A stretch of 64,000 nucleotides of DNA from Bacillus methanolicus (GTDB taxonomy: Bacteria > Bacillota > Bacilli > Bacillales > Cytobacillaceae). Position 1 is the first letter of the stretch; every line of letters begins with the position of its first letter. Location of the stretch: contig NZ_PNFF01000001.1 of NCBI RefSeq assembly GCF_028888695.1, positions 505,501 to 569,500 on the forward strand, written 5' to 3'. A program made the translations under genes and the position numbers. Shown here in pieces: positions 9,866 through 18,849 of the stretch. The notes below the pieces were generated by a model. It was not told the origin of the DNA and made no database searches. It saw only the letters and a program-made list of their open reading frames with translations.

Positions 9866-9983
9866 ACTTAATAACGTGAAGAGGGCAGAGCCTCATTATG
9901 ATATCTTCTTTTGGAATAACCTTTGAGATCGGAAGACTGCGTGTTCCATATCCGGCTGCAGGTATGATCGTTTTTCTTATCAT
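9864..9983 (-). pseudogene. Remnant of a galU/gtaB-type UTP-glucose-1-phosphate uridylyltransferase gene
   Basis: Reading the minus strand from ATG at 9983 gives a 39-codon ORF beginning MIRKTIIPAAGYGTRSLP, which matches the nucleotide-binding N-terminus of GalU/GtaB (family form IPAAGLGTRFLPATKxxPKE). Similarity continues through SKVIPKE and then stops; the frame ends after a few unrelated codons. The remnant keeps a ribosome binding site, AAGGGGAG, at good spacing. A normal GalU has about 290 residues, so this is a 5' stub. It sits beside a UDP-glucose dehydrogenase gene, whose substrate GalU makes, so it is probably the relic of a once-adjacent partner. The surrounding 9835-10168 gap otherwise holds only the dha terminator and the ytcA leader. 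Confidence 0.65.
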
Positions 9984-10168
9984 GAATATCTCCCCTTAAA
10001 AGCATTGTTTCTACTATTTTATTCGGACAGTTTCATTAGGTAACTTTGTCCATATAAAATAGGTGCACACCTTATGAACAGCAAGCTTTTGGGCTTTCAA
10101 TCTGTCACAACACCAACTTGTCTGCTAATACAATATATAAGCGGAAACGTAAAGGAAGGAGATACTTC

Positions 10169-11458
10169 ATGAACATATGCGTACTTGGAGCAGGGTATGT
10201 GGGGCTGACGACAACAGCTGTACTTGCGGAATTAGGACATGATGTCATTTGTGTAGACAAAGATCAAGATAAGATAAAACAGCTCCGGCAAAATCAAGTC
10301 CCTATTTACGAGCCGGGGCTAGCAGAGCTTATAAAAAATAATTCCAACCGCATTACATTCTGCACAGACAGCCAAAAAGGAATCGTAAAATCTGATGCAA
10401 TTTTTATTGCTGTAGGAACACCTTCCGACCAGGATGGGAAACCTGATTTAACTTATGTGCTTTCCGTAATAGAAGATTTTTCAACAGCAATTTTATCTTA
10501 TAAAACAATCATCACAAAAAGTACCGTTCCTCCGGGGACGAACGAATTGATCGAACAGTTATTAATGAAGAAAGGTGTGAAAAGGGAGGATTTTGATATC
10601 GTTTCAAACCCGGAATTTCTCAGGGAAGGCTCGGCCGTTTTTGATATGTTTCATGCAGACAAGACGGTTATCGGCTTGAAAAAGAATGATGTACGCTCGC
10701 TGCCAATTATGAGAGAAATTTATAACGGACTCGAAGCACCTTTTATCGTTACGAGCCTTACAGGTGCAGAGCTGATAAAGTATGCAAATAATGCCTTTCT
10801 CGCAACAAAAATATCTTTTATCAATGAAATTTCAAGAATATGTGATGCATATGGCGTTGATATCACGGAAATATCAAAGGGAATCGGTGCGGACCCTCGA
10901 ATCGGTTCACAATTTCTCCAAGCCGGTCTCGGATACGGTGGTTCTTGTTTTCCTAAAGATTTGCAAGCATTGTATTATGCCGCGGTTTCAAAAAATGTTA
11001 CTGCACAAATTTTACAAGCCGTTCAAAAGGTTAATGAAACACAGATTGATTTGTACATGAAAAAACTGCATGCTGTGCTGCCCGATCTGCGGGATAAGAA
11101 AGTAAGCGTCCTTGGAATATCCTTCAAGCCGAATACAGATGATACTAGATATTCAAGAGCGGTCGCATTAATCGAAAAATTGGTGAATCAAGATTGCAGG
11201 CTTTTTGCTTATGACCCGAAAGCGCGGATTCCGGAACATATACTGGAAAAAGCAACTCAGGCAGAAAGCTTGGAAGAGTCTATTGAACAGGCAGATTGTC
11301 TTATTCTTGCTACGGAATGGGATGATTTCATTCAATTAGATTGGCAATATGTAAAAGAAAAAATGAAAGGAAATATCATCGTTGACGGCAGAAATTGTCT
11401 TGAGCCTGAAAAGATGAAGGCGCTTGGATTTCAATACATTGGAGTTGGTCGAGGATGA
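10169..11458 (+). CDS. ytcA: UDP-glucose 6-dehydrogenase (YtcA-like)
   Basis: Oxidises UDP-glucose to UDP-glucuronate with two NAD. The 429-residue protein has the Rossmann motif GAGYVG (residues 7-12), STVPPGT (119-125), and catalytic Cys260 in GLGYGGSCFPKD. ATG 10169 follows AAGGAAGGAG; the upstream in-frame extension to 10118 is basic and unlike the family. It overlaps the next gene by four bases, forming an epimerase/glycosyltransferase operon like B. subtilis ytcA-ytcB-ytcC, which also lies next to cotS genes. The likely role is to make sugar nucleotides for spore surface polysaccharide; TuaD or Ugd are functionally equivalent names. Confidence 0.9.
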   Translation: MNICVLGAGYVGLTTTAVLAELGHDVICVDKDQDKIKQLRQNQVPIYEPGLAELIKNNSNRITFCTDSQKGIVKSDAIFIAVGTPSDQDGKPDLTYVLSVIEDFSTAILSYKTIITKSTVPPGTNELIEQLLMKKGVKREDFDIVSNPEFLREGSAVFDMFHADKTVIGLKKNDVRSLPIMREIYNGLEAPFIVTSLTGAELIKYANNAFLATKISFINEISRICDAYGVDITEISKGIGADPRIGSQFLQAGLGYGGSCFPKDLQALYYAAVSKNVTAQILQAVQKVNETQIDLYMKKLHAVLPDLRDKKVSVLGISFKPNTDDTRYSRAVALIEKLVNQDCRLFAYDPKARIPEHILEKATQAESLEESIEQADCLILATEWDDFIQLDWQYVKEKMKGNIIVDGRNCLEPEKMKALGFQYIGVGRG

Positions 11459-12414
11459 AAATTCTTGTAACAGGAGCAGCTGGATTCATCGGTTCACATT
11501 TGTGTGAAGAATTGCTCCGCAGCAAAGATGTGGAAAAAGTAATTGGAGTTGATTTTTTTATCGGTCCAACTCCCGACGTAATGAAAAAAGACAATTTAAT
11601 TCAGCTTTTGGAACATCCAAAGTTTGAATTTATTAGAAATAATTTATTGACAATGCCTCTTGATGATTTGATTGCACGGACAGATGTTGTTTATCACTTG
11701 GCTGCTATTCCCGGAGTTCGTTCAAGCTGGGGAAATGACTTTAAACATTATATTGATCATAACATTTTAGCGACCCAGCGGTTGTTGGAGGCTTGTAAAA
11801 ACAAAAGTCTCAAAAAATTCATCTATGCTTCTACCTCATCTATTTATGGAGAAAAAAATGGCAGTGTTTCAGAAGAGCAATTACCGGAACCATTGTCGCC
11901 ATACGGAATTACAAAACTGAGTGGTGAACATTTATGCCGGGTATATGAAAAATATTTTGGCCTTCCATTAGTTATTCTCCGATATTTTACAGTCTATGGT
12001 CCCCGCCAACGGCCGGATATGGCTTTTCACCGATTTATTCGCCAATTCCTAAGTAATGAGCCTGTATCCATTTTTGGTGATGGAAAACAAACGAGAGACT
12101 TTACGTTTATAAATGATTGCAGAAGAGCAACTGCTTCGGTCCTTATGAATGACAGGGCAGTCGGACAAACGATCAATATCGGAGGAAAAGAGCGGGCTTC
12201 TGTATTGGAAGTTCTTGATGTTCTTGAGGAGGTTTCGGGTATAAAAGCTAAGCGCATTTTTTTGGATCAGCCGGCTGGAGAACCGAAACATACATGGGCA
12301 TCCATATCCAAAGCGAAGGACCTTCTTGATTATGACCCCGTTACGGGATTAAAGGAAGGCTTGAAACAGGAATACCTTTATTTATTAAATTTTTACAGAG
12401 ATGATAAAAAATGA
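11455..12414 (+). CDS. ytcB: NAD-dependent sugar-nucleotide epimerase (YtcB-like)
   Basis: Extended short-chain dehydrogenase/reductase of 319 residues, predicted to epimerise a UDP-sugar such as UDP-glucuronate. NAD-binding GAAGFIGSH lies at residues 7-15. The catalytic Tyr150 and Lys154 are in SPYGITK, with STSSIYG upstream. TVYGPRQRPDM and the late GEPKHTWA resemble UDP-glucuronate/glucose 4-epimerases. ATG 11455 overlaps the dehydrogenase stop (ATGA), and its own end overlaps the glycosyltransferase start. The exact substrate cannot be told from sequence. Confidence 0.87.
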   Translation: MKILVTGAAGFIGSHLCEELLRSKDVEKVIGVDFFIGPTPDVMKKDNLIQLLEHPKFEFIRNNLLTMPLDDLIARTDVVYHLAAIPGVRSSWGNDFKHYIDHNILATQRLLEACKNKSLKKFIYASTSSIYGEKNGSVSEEQLPEPLSPYGITKLSGEHLCRVYEKYFGLPLVILRYFTVYGPRQRPDMAFHRFIRQFLSNEPVSIFGDGKQTRDFTFINDCRRATASVLMNDRAVGQTINIGGKERASVLEVLDVLEEVSGIKAKRIFLDQPAGEPKHTWASISKAKDLLDYDPVTGLKEGLKQEYLYLLNFYRDDKK

Positions 12415-13553
12415 AAATAGCCTTTATTTGTACGGAAAAGCTTCCATCACCCGCAATAAAAGGAGGAGCCATTCAAATGATGATTGACGGAGTGGTTCCT
12501 TATTTTGCAAAAAATCATTCTTTAACAGTGTTTTCCATATCAGATCCGGAGCTTCTTGATCGCGAGAAAGTGGATAATGTTCAGTACATTCGCTTCCCGA
12601 GAAAAAATTACCGATTGATGGTTGCTGAAGAATTAAAAAAACATCATTTCGATATCATACATGTCTTTAATCGCCCTAAAAATGTAAACTTGTATAAAAT
12701 GTCATCTCCAAACAGCAAGATCGTTTTAAGTCTTCATAATGATATGTTCTCAGAAAAGAAAATATCAAGGATAGATGGGGAAGAAGCGATTGAGCAAGCA
12801 GCACAAATTACAGCAGTCAGCGACTATATAAAAAAAACGGTTGTTAATCGCTTTCCCAGGGCAGAAAGAAAAATAAATGTTCTTTATTCCGGTGTTGATT
12901 TGGAAAGTTTTAAACCGGTTTGGACAGAAGACGGTGAAAGAAAAAGGAAAGAATTAAGGGAAAAATACGGAATCCTCGATAAAAAAGTCATTCTTTTTGT
13001 AGGAAGATTAAGCAAAACAAAAGGACCTCATCTCTTAATACAGGCAATGGAAGAACTTGTTAGAAAACATAATGATGCAGTTCTTGTCATTGTGGGAGGG
13101 AAGTGGTTCAGCGATAATCGGATAAATGATTATGTAAACATGCTATATGACCTTGCACAGCCATTCAAGGACCAAATTATTTTTACAAAGTATATTCCAT
13201 CATCTGACATACCGGATATGTTTTTAATGGCTGATGTTTTTATTTGCAGTTCGCAATGGAACGAACCGCTTGCCCGAGTTCATTATGAAGCAATGGCAGC
13301 AGGCATCCCTGTCATTACAACAGACCGGGGAGGAAATGCGGAAGTAGTCATACATGGCTTTAATGGCTTTTTGATAAATAATTACAACAACCCAAAACAT
13401 TTTGCACAAGCGGTTGAATATATTTTTTCGAATCAGGATCATGCAAAATTAATGGCACAAACCGGCAGAAAGTTGATTGAACTGAATTTTTGCTTTCAGC
13501 ACGTGTATGAACGCCTTCAAAAAGTGTATGATCGAGCGCTGAATGAAGAATAG
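12411..13553 (+). CDS. ytcC: Glycosyltransferase family 4 (YtcC-like)
   Basis: GT-B fold glycosyltransferase of 380 residues. The N-terminus MKIAFICTEKLPSPAIKGGA holds the acceptor-side glycine loop. The C-terminal donor domain has LFVGRLSKTKGPHLL and the E-x7-E region EPLARVHYEAMAAGIPVI. It is clearly paralogous to the minus-strand CotSA-like protein at 15710-16870, sharing the N-terminal TEKLPxPAI(K/R)GGAIQ and the ExLARVHYEAMAAG region. As third gene of the ytcABC-like operon it probably transfers the sugar made by its partners to a spore surface component. A strong terminator follows. Confidence 0.88.
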   Translation: MKIAFICTEKLPSPAIKGGAIQMMIDGVVPYFAKNHSLTVFSISDPELLDREKVDNVQYIRFPRKNYRLMVAEELKKHHFDIIHVFNRPKNVNLYKMSSPNSKIVLSLHNDMFSEKKISRIDGEEAIEQAAQITAVSDYIKKTVVNRFPRAERKINVLYSGVDLESFKPVWTEDGERKRKELREKYGILDKKVILFVGRLSKTKGPHLLIQAMEELVRKHNDAVLVIVGGKWFSDNRINDYVNMLYDLAQPFKDQIIFTKYIPSSDIPDMFLMADVFICSSQWNEPLARVHYEAMAAGIPVITTDRGGNAEVVIHGFNGFLINNYNNPKHFAQAVEYIFSNQDHAKLMAQTGRKLIELNFCFQHVYERLQKVYDRALNEE

Positions 13554-13563
13554 AAAAGGATTA

Positions 13564-13598
13564 GGGCAGCCCGATATATGTTCGGGCTGCCCTTTTTT
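13564..13598 (+). terminator. Terminator of the ytcABC-like operon
   Basis: Eleven-bp perfect arms GGGCAGCCCGA (13564-13574) and TCGGGCTGCCC (13582-13592) followed by six T. Confidence 0.93.
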
Positions 13599-13692
13599 CG
13601 ATTAAGTTATTCATTGTCTTTTATTCGCACTCTTTTCTTGATCTCTCGGTATCATCTTCGCTTGATATTTCCGTGTCGCTTTCATCATTTGA

Positions 13693-14106
13693 TTAATCTT
13701 CAGATTCCTCATCGTCATCATAATCATCGTCTGACTCGTCTTCTTCAGATTCCTCATCGTCATCGTAATCATCGTCTGACTCGTCTTCTTCAGATTCCTC
13801 ATCGTCATCATAATCATCGTCTGACTCGTTTTCTTCAGATTCCTCATCGTCATTATAATCATCGTCTGACTCGTTTTCTTCAGATTCCTCATCGTCATCA
13901 TAATTATCGTCTGACTCGTTTTCTTCGGATTCCTCGTCGGAATAATAACCATCGTCAGATTCGACTTCTTCTGCGGTCACAGATTCTTCATCCTGACTTC
14001 TTGATTCAGATGACTCTTCCTCATTGTACGAATCAGATGATTCTCCCTCTTCATAGTCATATTCAAGATCAGCATTTTCCTTTATTTCATAGTTGACAAA
14101 TTCCAT
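13693..14106 (-). CDS. Highly acidic Asp/Glu/Ser tandem-repeat protein, probable spore coat component
   Basis: A 137-residue protein made almost entirely of Asp, Glu, Ser and Tyr. The C-terminal half consists of five 15-residue repeats of the form DDDEESEEDESDDDY, encoded by 45-bp DNA repeats; one Tyr is spaced every 15 residues. The start has GGAGGAAAATTCTG before the ATG at 14106. A sigma-K-type promoter lies directly upstream, and the neighbours are cotS and cotSA, so a mother-cell-made coat or outer-layer role is inferred. Beyond the TAA at 13693-13695 the same frame continues for 23 more codons of the same acidic character (reading on as SNDESDTEISSEDD) to a second TAA at 13621-13623, so the stop may be a recent nonsense change. 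No enzymatic domain is visible. Confidence 0.75.
   Translation of the reverse strand: MEFVNYEIKENADLEYDYEEGESSDSYNEEESSESRSQDEESVTAEEVESDDGYYSDEESEENESDDNYDDDEESEENESDDDYNDDEESEENESDDDYDDDEESEEDESDDDYDDDEESEEDESDDDYDDDEESED
13704..13943 (+). repeat. 45-bp tandem repeats (VNTR) in the acidic protein gene
   Basis: The word ATTCCTC recurs at 13704, 13749, 13794, 13839, 13884 and 13929, an exact 45-base period: five full units and a diverged partial one. Units differ by a few substitutions, mostly synonymous or Asp/Glu/Asn exchanges. In-frame unit number could vary between strains. Confidence 0.92.
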
Positions 14107-14141
14107 CAGAATTTTCCTCCTGAAAATATTTTGTATTATCC

Positions 14142-14168
14142 TAAATTATGCTTTTTTATAATGAATGT
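14142..14168 (-). promoter_or_regulatory. Sigma-K-type promoter of the acidic repeat gene
   Basis: On the minus strand, AC (14168-14167) is followed by exactly 16 bases and then CATAATTTA (14150-14142), matching the sigma-K pattern AC-N16-CATAnnnTA. It sits 36 bases before the start codon. Confidence 0.6.
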
Positions 14169-14648
14169 TTACATTCTTGCTTTTGATTTGTTTTTTATTG
14201 GATGAGTAAGAAATGGTGTTGTTTTTGACCCATCCTCTATAATGATTTTTACTCTTGGCAGAGAAATTTCCTCAATGACAGGATCTTCCTCTTCAAGTTT
14301 TTCATCTATAAAATCTTCAGAGACTTCTTGAAGATCAGCAGCTTTTGGGAATTCTATTTCTTCATCCTTGATAAAGTTAGAAGATTCCTCATCTTGTTTC
14401 ACTGTGATAGCTTTATTTTCTTTATAGGAATGAGAAAAATTAGGGGTTGAAGGATATTCAATGATTTGAGCATTGAATATTTCTTGAAGATTATCTAATC
14501 CGGCATTTTGTTTATCTTGAATAGCTTTAGGATCGTCAAGGATTTTTTCGTACTCCGAAAAACTCCATCCCATCGGACCGGGAGGTGAAAACGCGAACTT
14601 TTCGAGTTCAAGCTTTGGAATAAGGTTTTTGTCCATTTTTTCAGACAT
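14169..14648 (-). CDS. Unrecognised protein in the cotS-cotSA operon, probable coat-associated
   Basis: A 159-residue, mainly acidic and apparently soluble protein that I do not recognise. The N-terminus has a Pro/aromatic stretch (KFAFSPPGPMGWSFSEYEKI, residues 17-36). The centre is rich in Glu and Asp, and the basic tail ends in THPIKNKSKARM. It overlaps the cotS-like gene by 8 bases, so it is the third gene of a cotSA-cotS operon on the minus strand. By position it corresponds to the small coat gene next to cotS in B. subtilis (ytxO), but I cannot confirm sequence relation. No signal peptide or membrane segment is seen. Confidence 0.6.
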   Translation of the reverse strand: MSEKMDKNLIPKLELEKFAFSPPGPMGWSFSEYEKILDDPKAIQDKQNAGLDNLQEIFNAQIIEYPSTPNFSHSYKENKAITVKQDEESSNFIKDEEIEFPKAADLQEVSEDFIDEKLEEEDPVIEEISLPRVKIIIEDGSKTTPFLTHPIKNKSKARM

Positions 14649-15717
14649 TTTTCTTCCCTCCGCTCTGTTGCTTTATTTCAAGATAAATATCTGAAAAACT
14701 GTTCAAGAATTCATCTTTTGAATTTTCAACGGCTACAATGTTTTGCAGTGCCCACATGTATTTTTCGTCTGACCAGGAACGCTTCTGTCCGAGATAATAT
14801 TTATGAATAATGGAACAAAATAGATGCGGGAAAGCCAAATCTGTCCAAAGGATTCGATAATGGTTTTCTGATAAAGGATGGACAGAATCATAAGAACGCA
14901 GCATATGAATTGCAAGATCATGGTCCCAGACAGACATTTTTTTCATCACTTTGTTTAGGAGAATTCGCAAGTCTCTCGAAGGCAAGTCTTGCGTGATGGA
15001 ATGAAGTTCTTTCATATAAGCCGATCCATCCACTTCAATTAATCTGGCAAGAGTAAAATCTTGCTGGCAGAAACCTCCTTCATTTAATACTTCCATCGTA
15101 CATTGCTTATAATATGGTTCGTCTAAGTTTTGCAATGCGTCTCTTCCTCTTTGAAGCATTTTTTCGGCATGTTCCAAAAACAGGATCGAGAATGGATCGT
15201 TTGGCAATGATTCAGCAATTTTCTTATGGCCTTCAAGTTCTTGAAGCTTCCACCTATATAATTTTAGCCATTTGTTCAGACGAGCCCGTTTTTTGCTTTC
15301 TTTCATCGGTTGGTACCCTTTTGAAGCCTGATAAAATTGGGCGGCAAATTCGAGTGTTTTACTAAGATGTTCTTTACTATAGTATGACATTTCATTTCCG
15401 GTGACTTTATCATACATAACAAAAGCAAAGTCTCCTAAACCAAGACATAAGGAACCATTCTTTGTCAAATGAATTGGAGCGATTGGCAGTCCTTTTTTAA
15501 GCAGATGCAGATGGGCATTTGCAATGTAAAGCATTCTTCTTGGATTCATCACAGCCTGCTTTAATATTTTTACGCCGTCGCTCGATTGAATCTCCCATGT
15601 TTTTCGCCCGCTTTTATTAGAAAGAAGGGTGACATCCTTAACATCAAAAGGATAATGGTCAATAATTCCTTTAAGATATTCATGGTTTATTTTGTTTGGT
15701 TCTTCCACATCACTCAT
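14641..15717 (-). CDS. cotS: CotS family spore coat protein with a degenerate kinase site
   Basis: A 358-residue protein with the aminoglycoside-phosphotransferase/protein-kinase-like fold of the CotS family. The catalytic loop that reads [12 protein letters not shown] in the cotI-like protein nearby is FCQQDFTLARLI here, losing the His and the Asn. The metal-binding IDLDT segment is replaced by KELHSIT. It is therefore probably a structural pseudokinase of the coat rather than an enzyme; this is inferred from missing residues only. The start at 15717 overlaps the end of the cotSA-like gene by 8 bases, suggesting coupled translation. By comparison with B. subtilis, CotS is made in the mother cell under sigma-K; no separate promoter is seen here. 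Confidence 0.85.
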   Translation of the reverse strand: MSDVEEPNKINHEYLKGIIDHYPFDVKDVTLLSNKSGRKTWEIQSSDGVKILKQAVMNPRRMLYIANAHLHLLKKGLPIAPIHLTKNGSLCLGLGDFAFVMYDKVTGNEMSYYSKEHLSKTLEFAAQFYQASKGYQPMKESKKRARLNKWLKLYRWKLQELEGHKKIAESLPNDPFSILFLEHAEKMLQRGRDALQNLDEPYYKQCTMEVLNEGGFCQQDFTLARLIEVDGSAYMKELHSITQDLPSRDLRILLNKVMKKMSVWDHDLAIHMLRSYDSVHPLSENHYRILWTDLAFPHLFCSIIHKYYLGQKRSWSDEKYMWALQNIVAVENSKDEFLNSFSDIYLEIKQQSGGKKNV

Positions 15718-16870
15718 CCTTTCTGCCTAAGGAATATTTCATTGCTTCTTTATAAACACTTAAGAGATTTTTTGATACAGTTTCCCATCCGAAATCTCTT
15801 TCAACCTTAGCCCGTCCGTATTTTCCAAGTCGGCTGCAAAGGCTTGAATTACTTAAAAGTTGATTAATGCGTACTGCATAAGCATCCGGGTTCTCAAAAT
15901 CATAAATAATGAAGCCGTTTTTTTCTTCTTCAATCACTTCAGGATTGCCGCCACGGTTGCTTGTAATAATCGGAAGTCCGGCTGCCATTGCTTCATAATG
16001 TACACGGGCAAGGGGTTCCTGCCATTGCGAAGAACAGACAAAAACATCAGACATCGTGTAGAGTCCGGGAATATCGCGCGGTTTAACGAATTTAATGAAA
16101 GTGATATTTTCTGGATAAAGAGAACCAAATGTATAAAGATGCTTCACATAATTATTGATATTGTCATCTCCAAACCATTTTGACCCTACAAAGACCATCA
16201 TGACATCGGGATGCTCTTCAATGATTTTTGGCATTGCTTGAAGCAGCACATGGGGCCCTTTGACTTTGCTTAAGCGTCCTACAAAAAGGACAACTTTTTT
16301 TCCTTCAAGTCCTAATTCAGCCCTAATTCTTTTTCGGATACGTGATCCTTCTGCTGTCCAATGCGGTTGATAATCCTCCAAGTCGACACCGGAATAGACA
16401 GTCTTTGTTTTCGATTTCGCACTCGGAAAGCGGGAAGTAATGGTTTTGCCGATATAGTCGCTGACGGTGATGATTTTTGAAATCCGGGAAATACAATCTA
16501 TTCCTTCTTGATCCGACATTTTATCAGGAGCGAGCATATCGTTATGAACGCTAAGTACGAATTTTGTATCCGGTGAAGCCTCAGCCAGTGATTTTATCCA
16601 GGCAGGCCGATTGCAAACATGGACGACATCATATTTAGCACCACTTAGATGCGTTGCCAGTTGTTCCAAATAACTGTGTTCGTCAAACCGCAAATATTTG
16701 ACATTGTTTCTTTCTTCAGAATCTTTCAATTCTGGATCTTTGATCGAAATAACTGTAACATCGGCGGTTCTCCCGATAATTGAAGCAACAGAATCGAGAT
16801 ATATTTGAATGGCTCCGCCGCGTATTGCTGGCACTGGAAGCTTTTCTGTAGCTACAAGTGCAATTTTCAT
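15710..16870 (-). CDS. cotSA: CotSA-type spore coat glycosyltransferase (GT4)
   Basis: A 386-residue GT4 glycosyltransferase starting MKIALVATEKLPVPAIRGGA. It has the donor-domain motif LFVGRLSKVKGPHVLL and EPLARVHYEAMAAGLPII near the C-terminus. ATG 16870 has GGAGG at suitable spacing; an in-frame ATG at 16885 lies upstream of that site and is rejected. In B. subtilis CotSA is cotranscribed with cotS and found in the coat. It is paralogous to the ytcC-like protein at 12411-13553. It is divergent from the cotI-like gene, with 216 bases between, in which an imperfectly placed dyad (16951-16968) is the only notable structure. Confidence 0.87.
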   Translation of the reverse strand: MKIALVATEKLPVPAIRGGAIQIYLDSVASIIGRTADVTVISIKDPELKDSEERNNVKYLRFDEHSYLEQLATHLSGAKYDVVHVCNRPAWIKSLAEASPDTKFVLSVHNDMLAPDKMSDQEGIDCISRISKIITVSDYIGKTITSRFPSAKSKTKTVYSGVDLEDYQPHWTAEGSRIRKRIRAELGLEGKKVVLFVGRLSKVKGPHVLLQAMPKIIEEHPDVMMVFVGSKWFGDDNINNYVKHLYTFGSLYPENITFIKFVKPRDIPGLYTMSDVFVCSSQWQEPLARVHYEAMAAGLPIITSNRGGNPEVIEEEKNGFIIYDFENPDAYAVRINQLLSNSSLCSRLGKYGRAKVERDFGWETVSKNLLSVYKEAMKYSLGRKDE

Positions 16871-17068
16871 ATACGTTTCCTCCATTCACGTTACAGGTAA
16901 TGAAAGGAAAAAATATTCCTGTTTCTTTATGATACGAGTCAAGTAGGAACATGGTGAGTTATCACCATATTTGTTTATTAAAAAGGGCATATATCACAAG
17001 TAATACACCCAATTTGGTTAAATGAACAGGAAAATAAGGGCAAGGGTGGGTATGTTTCCATACATTGA

Positions 17069-18172
<1,104 letters not shown>

Positions 18173-18183
18173 ATAGCCTTTCT

Positions 18184-18217
18184 AATAATCCCGGCGGCAG
18201 TCGGGATTATTTTATTA
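18184..18217 (+). terminator. Terminator of the cotI-like gene
   Basis: Ten-bp arms AATAATCCCG (18184-18193) and CGGGATTATT (18202-18211) followed by TTATTAT, 11 bases past the stop. Confidence 0.87.
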
Positions 18218-18247
18218 TCAGAAAGTAAAATCTTACTGGACTTTGAA

Positions 18248-18300
18248 AACTGCCCAGCGCAAGCAGCTGTCGGGGCTAACTAAGGCACTAGCCCTTTTCT
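18248..18300 (+). repeat. Degenerate copy of the CCAGCGC...CTTGCGC dispersed repeat
   Basis: CTGCCCAGCGCAAGC is followed by CTGTCGGGGCTAACTAAGGC and a tail AGCCCTTTTCT, recognisably the two ends of the element at 31636-31746 with most of the centre missing. It lies in the 327-base gap after cotI. The rest of that gap is AT-rich and contains the leader of the lipoprotein gene, with a possible -10 TATGAT near 18453. Confidence 0.55.
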
Positions 18301-18499
18301 AATTAGGAAACAAGTCTTAATGATCGGTAAGAGAAGGGAAAAAAGGCCGTTTACATTTAAAGATTTTGTTAAGAAAAATATGGACATTATGAAGATTAGA
18401 TTAAATATTGTAAAAATTTACAAAATTATATTCTTTTTTTTCGGATTTTTTGTATGATGGTTCTGTAGTACAAAGCAACATTCAAGGAGGCAATGGAAA

Positions 18500-18667
18500 A
18501 TGAAAAATTTTAAACAATGGTTATTAGCTTTAATGGCAGTTTTCATGGTAGTAGGTTTTGCCACAGGTTGCACCAATGACAAAGAAGATCAGGAAACAGA
18601 TGACACAACTACTGAACAAAATCAGGATGCTGAAAACAAAGAATCAACAGAAGAATCTGGACAATAA
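18500..18667 (+). CDS. Small predicted lipoprotein, 55 residues
   Basis: Starts MKNFKQWLLALMAVFMVVGF and continues ATGC, a lipoprotein signal with Cys24 as the predicted lipidated residue. The mature part is only 32 residues of Asp, Glu, Gln, Thr and Asn, so it would be a short, flexible acidic chain on the outer membrane face. AAGGAGG at 18484-18490 supports the ATG at 18500; the ATG at 18493 in another frame stops after six codons. Strong flanking signals (ribosome binding site and a long terminator) argue that it is real. Function unknown. It is a single-gene unit between the spore coat cluster and the cyanophycin genes. Confidence 0.75.
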   Translation: MKNFKQWLLALMAVFMVVGFATGCTNDKEDQETDDTTTEQNQDAENKESTEESGQ

Positions 18668-18679
18668 TGATCATGAAAA

Positions 18680-18738
18680 TGGGGCTGTTCCTAAGGTAAA
18701 AAGTTTTTACCTTTAGGGGCAGCCCTATTTTTTTATTT
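18680..18738 (+). terminator. Terminator of the small lipoprotein gene
   Basis: Long near-perfect hairpin with outer GGGGCTG/CAGCCCT and inner TAAGGTAAAAA/TTTTTACCTTTA, followed by ATTTTTTTATTTTTT. Confidence 0.9.
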
Positions 18739-18794
18739 TTTGTGTATCACTTTTGCAAGATTGGAAAAAATACTTAAAGTCATTGCTATATTAC

Positions 18795-18825
18795 AAAAAA
18801 ATTCCCATCTTATGGGGGATTTTTT
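18795..18825 (+). terminator. Terminator-like hairpin in the cphB leader
   Basis: A7-ATTCCCAT (18795-18808) pairs with ATGGGGGAT and a T tract, ending about 25 bases before the cphB start. It could be an attenuator, or the end of an unseen transcript; nothing else points to a riboswitch. Confidence 0.4.
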
Positions 18826-18849
18826 AATTTTATTCTAAGGTGGTCAATA

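Noticed and set aside
10080-10150. Possible sigma-K promoter upstream of ytcA
   Set aside because: An AC and a CAATATATA occur at 17-base spacing, but the -10 does not fit CATAnnnTA well enough to report.
10118-10168. N-terminal extension of the UDP-glucose dehydrogenase
   Set aside because: The added residues are basic and unlike the family, while ATG 10169 has a good AAGGAGG-like site and the normal Rossmann start.
13704-13943. Regular repeats that could suggest a CRISPR array
   Set aside because: The units are contiguous without unique spacers, have a multiple-of-three period and are in frame inside a coding sequence.
13578-14096. His-rich repetitive ORF on the plus strand (RHHNHRLTR-type repeats)
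   Set aside because: It is the complement of the 45-bp array of the acidic gene. The minus-strand frame has a ribosome binding site and a sigma-K promoter; this one has neither.
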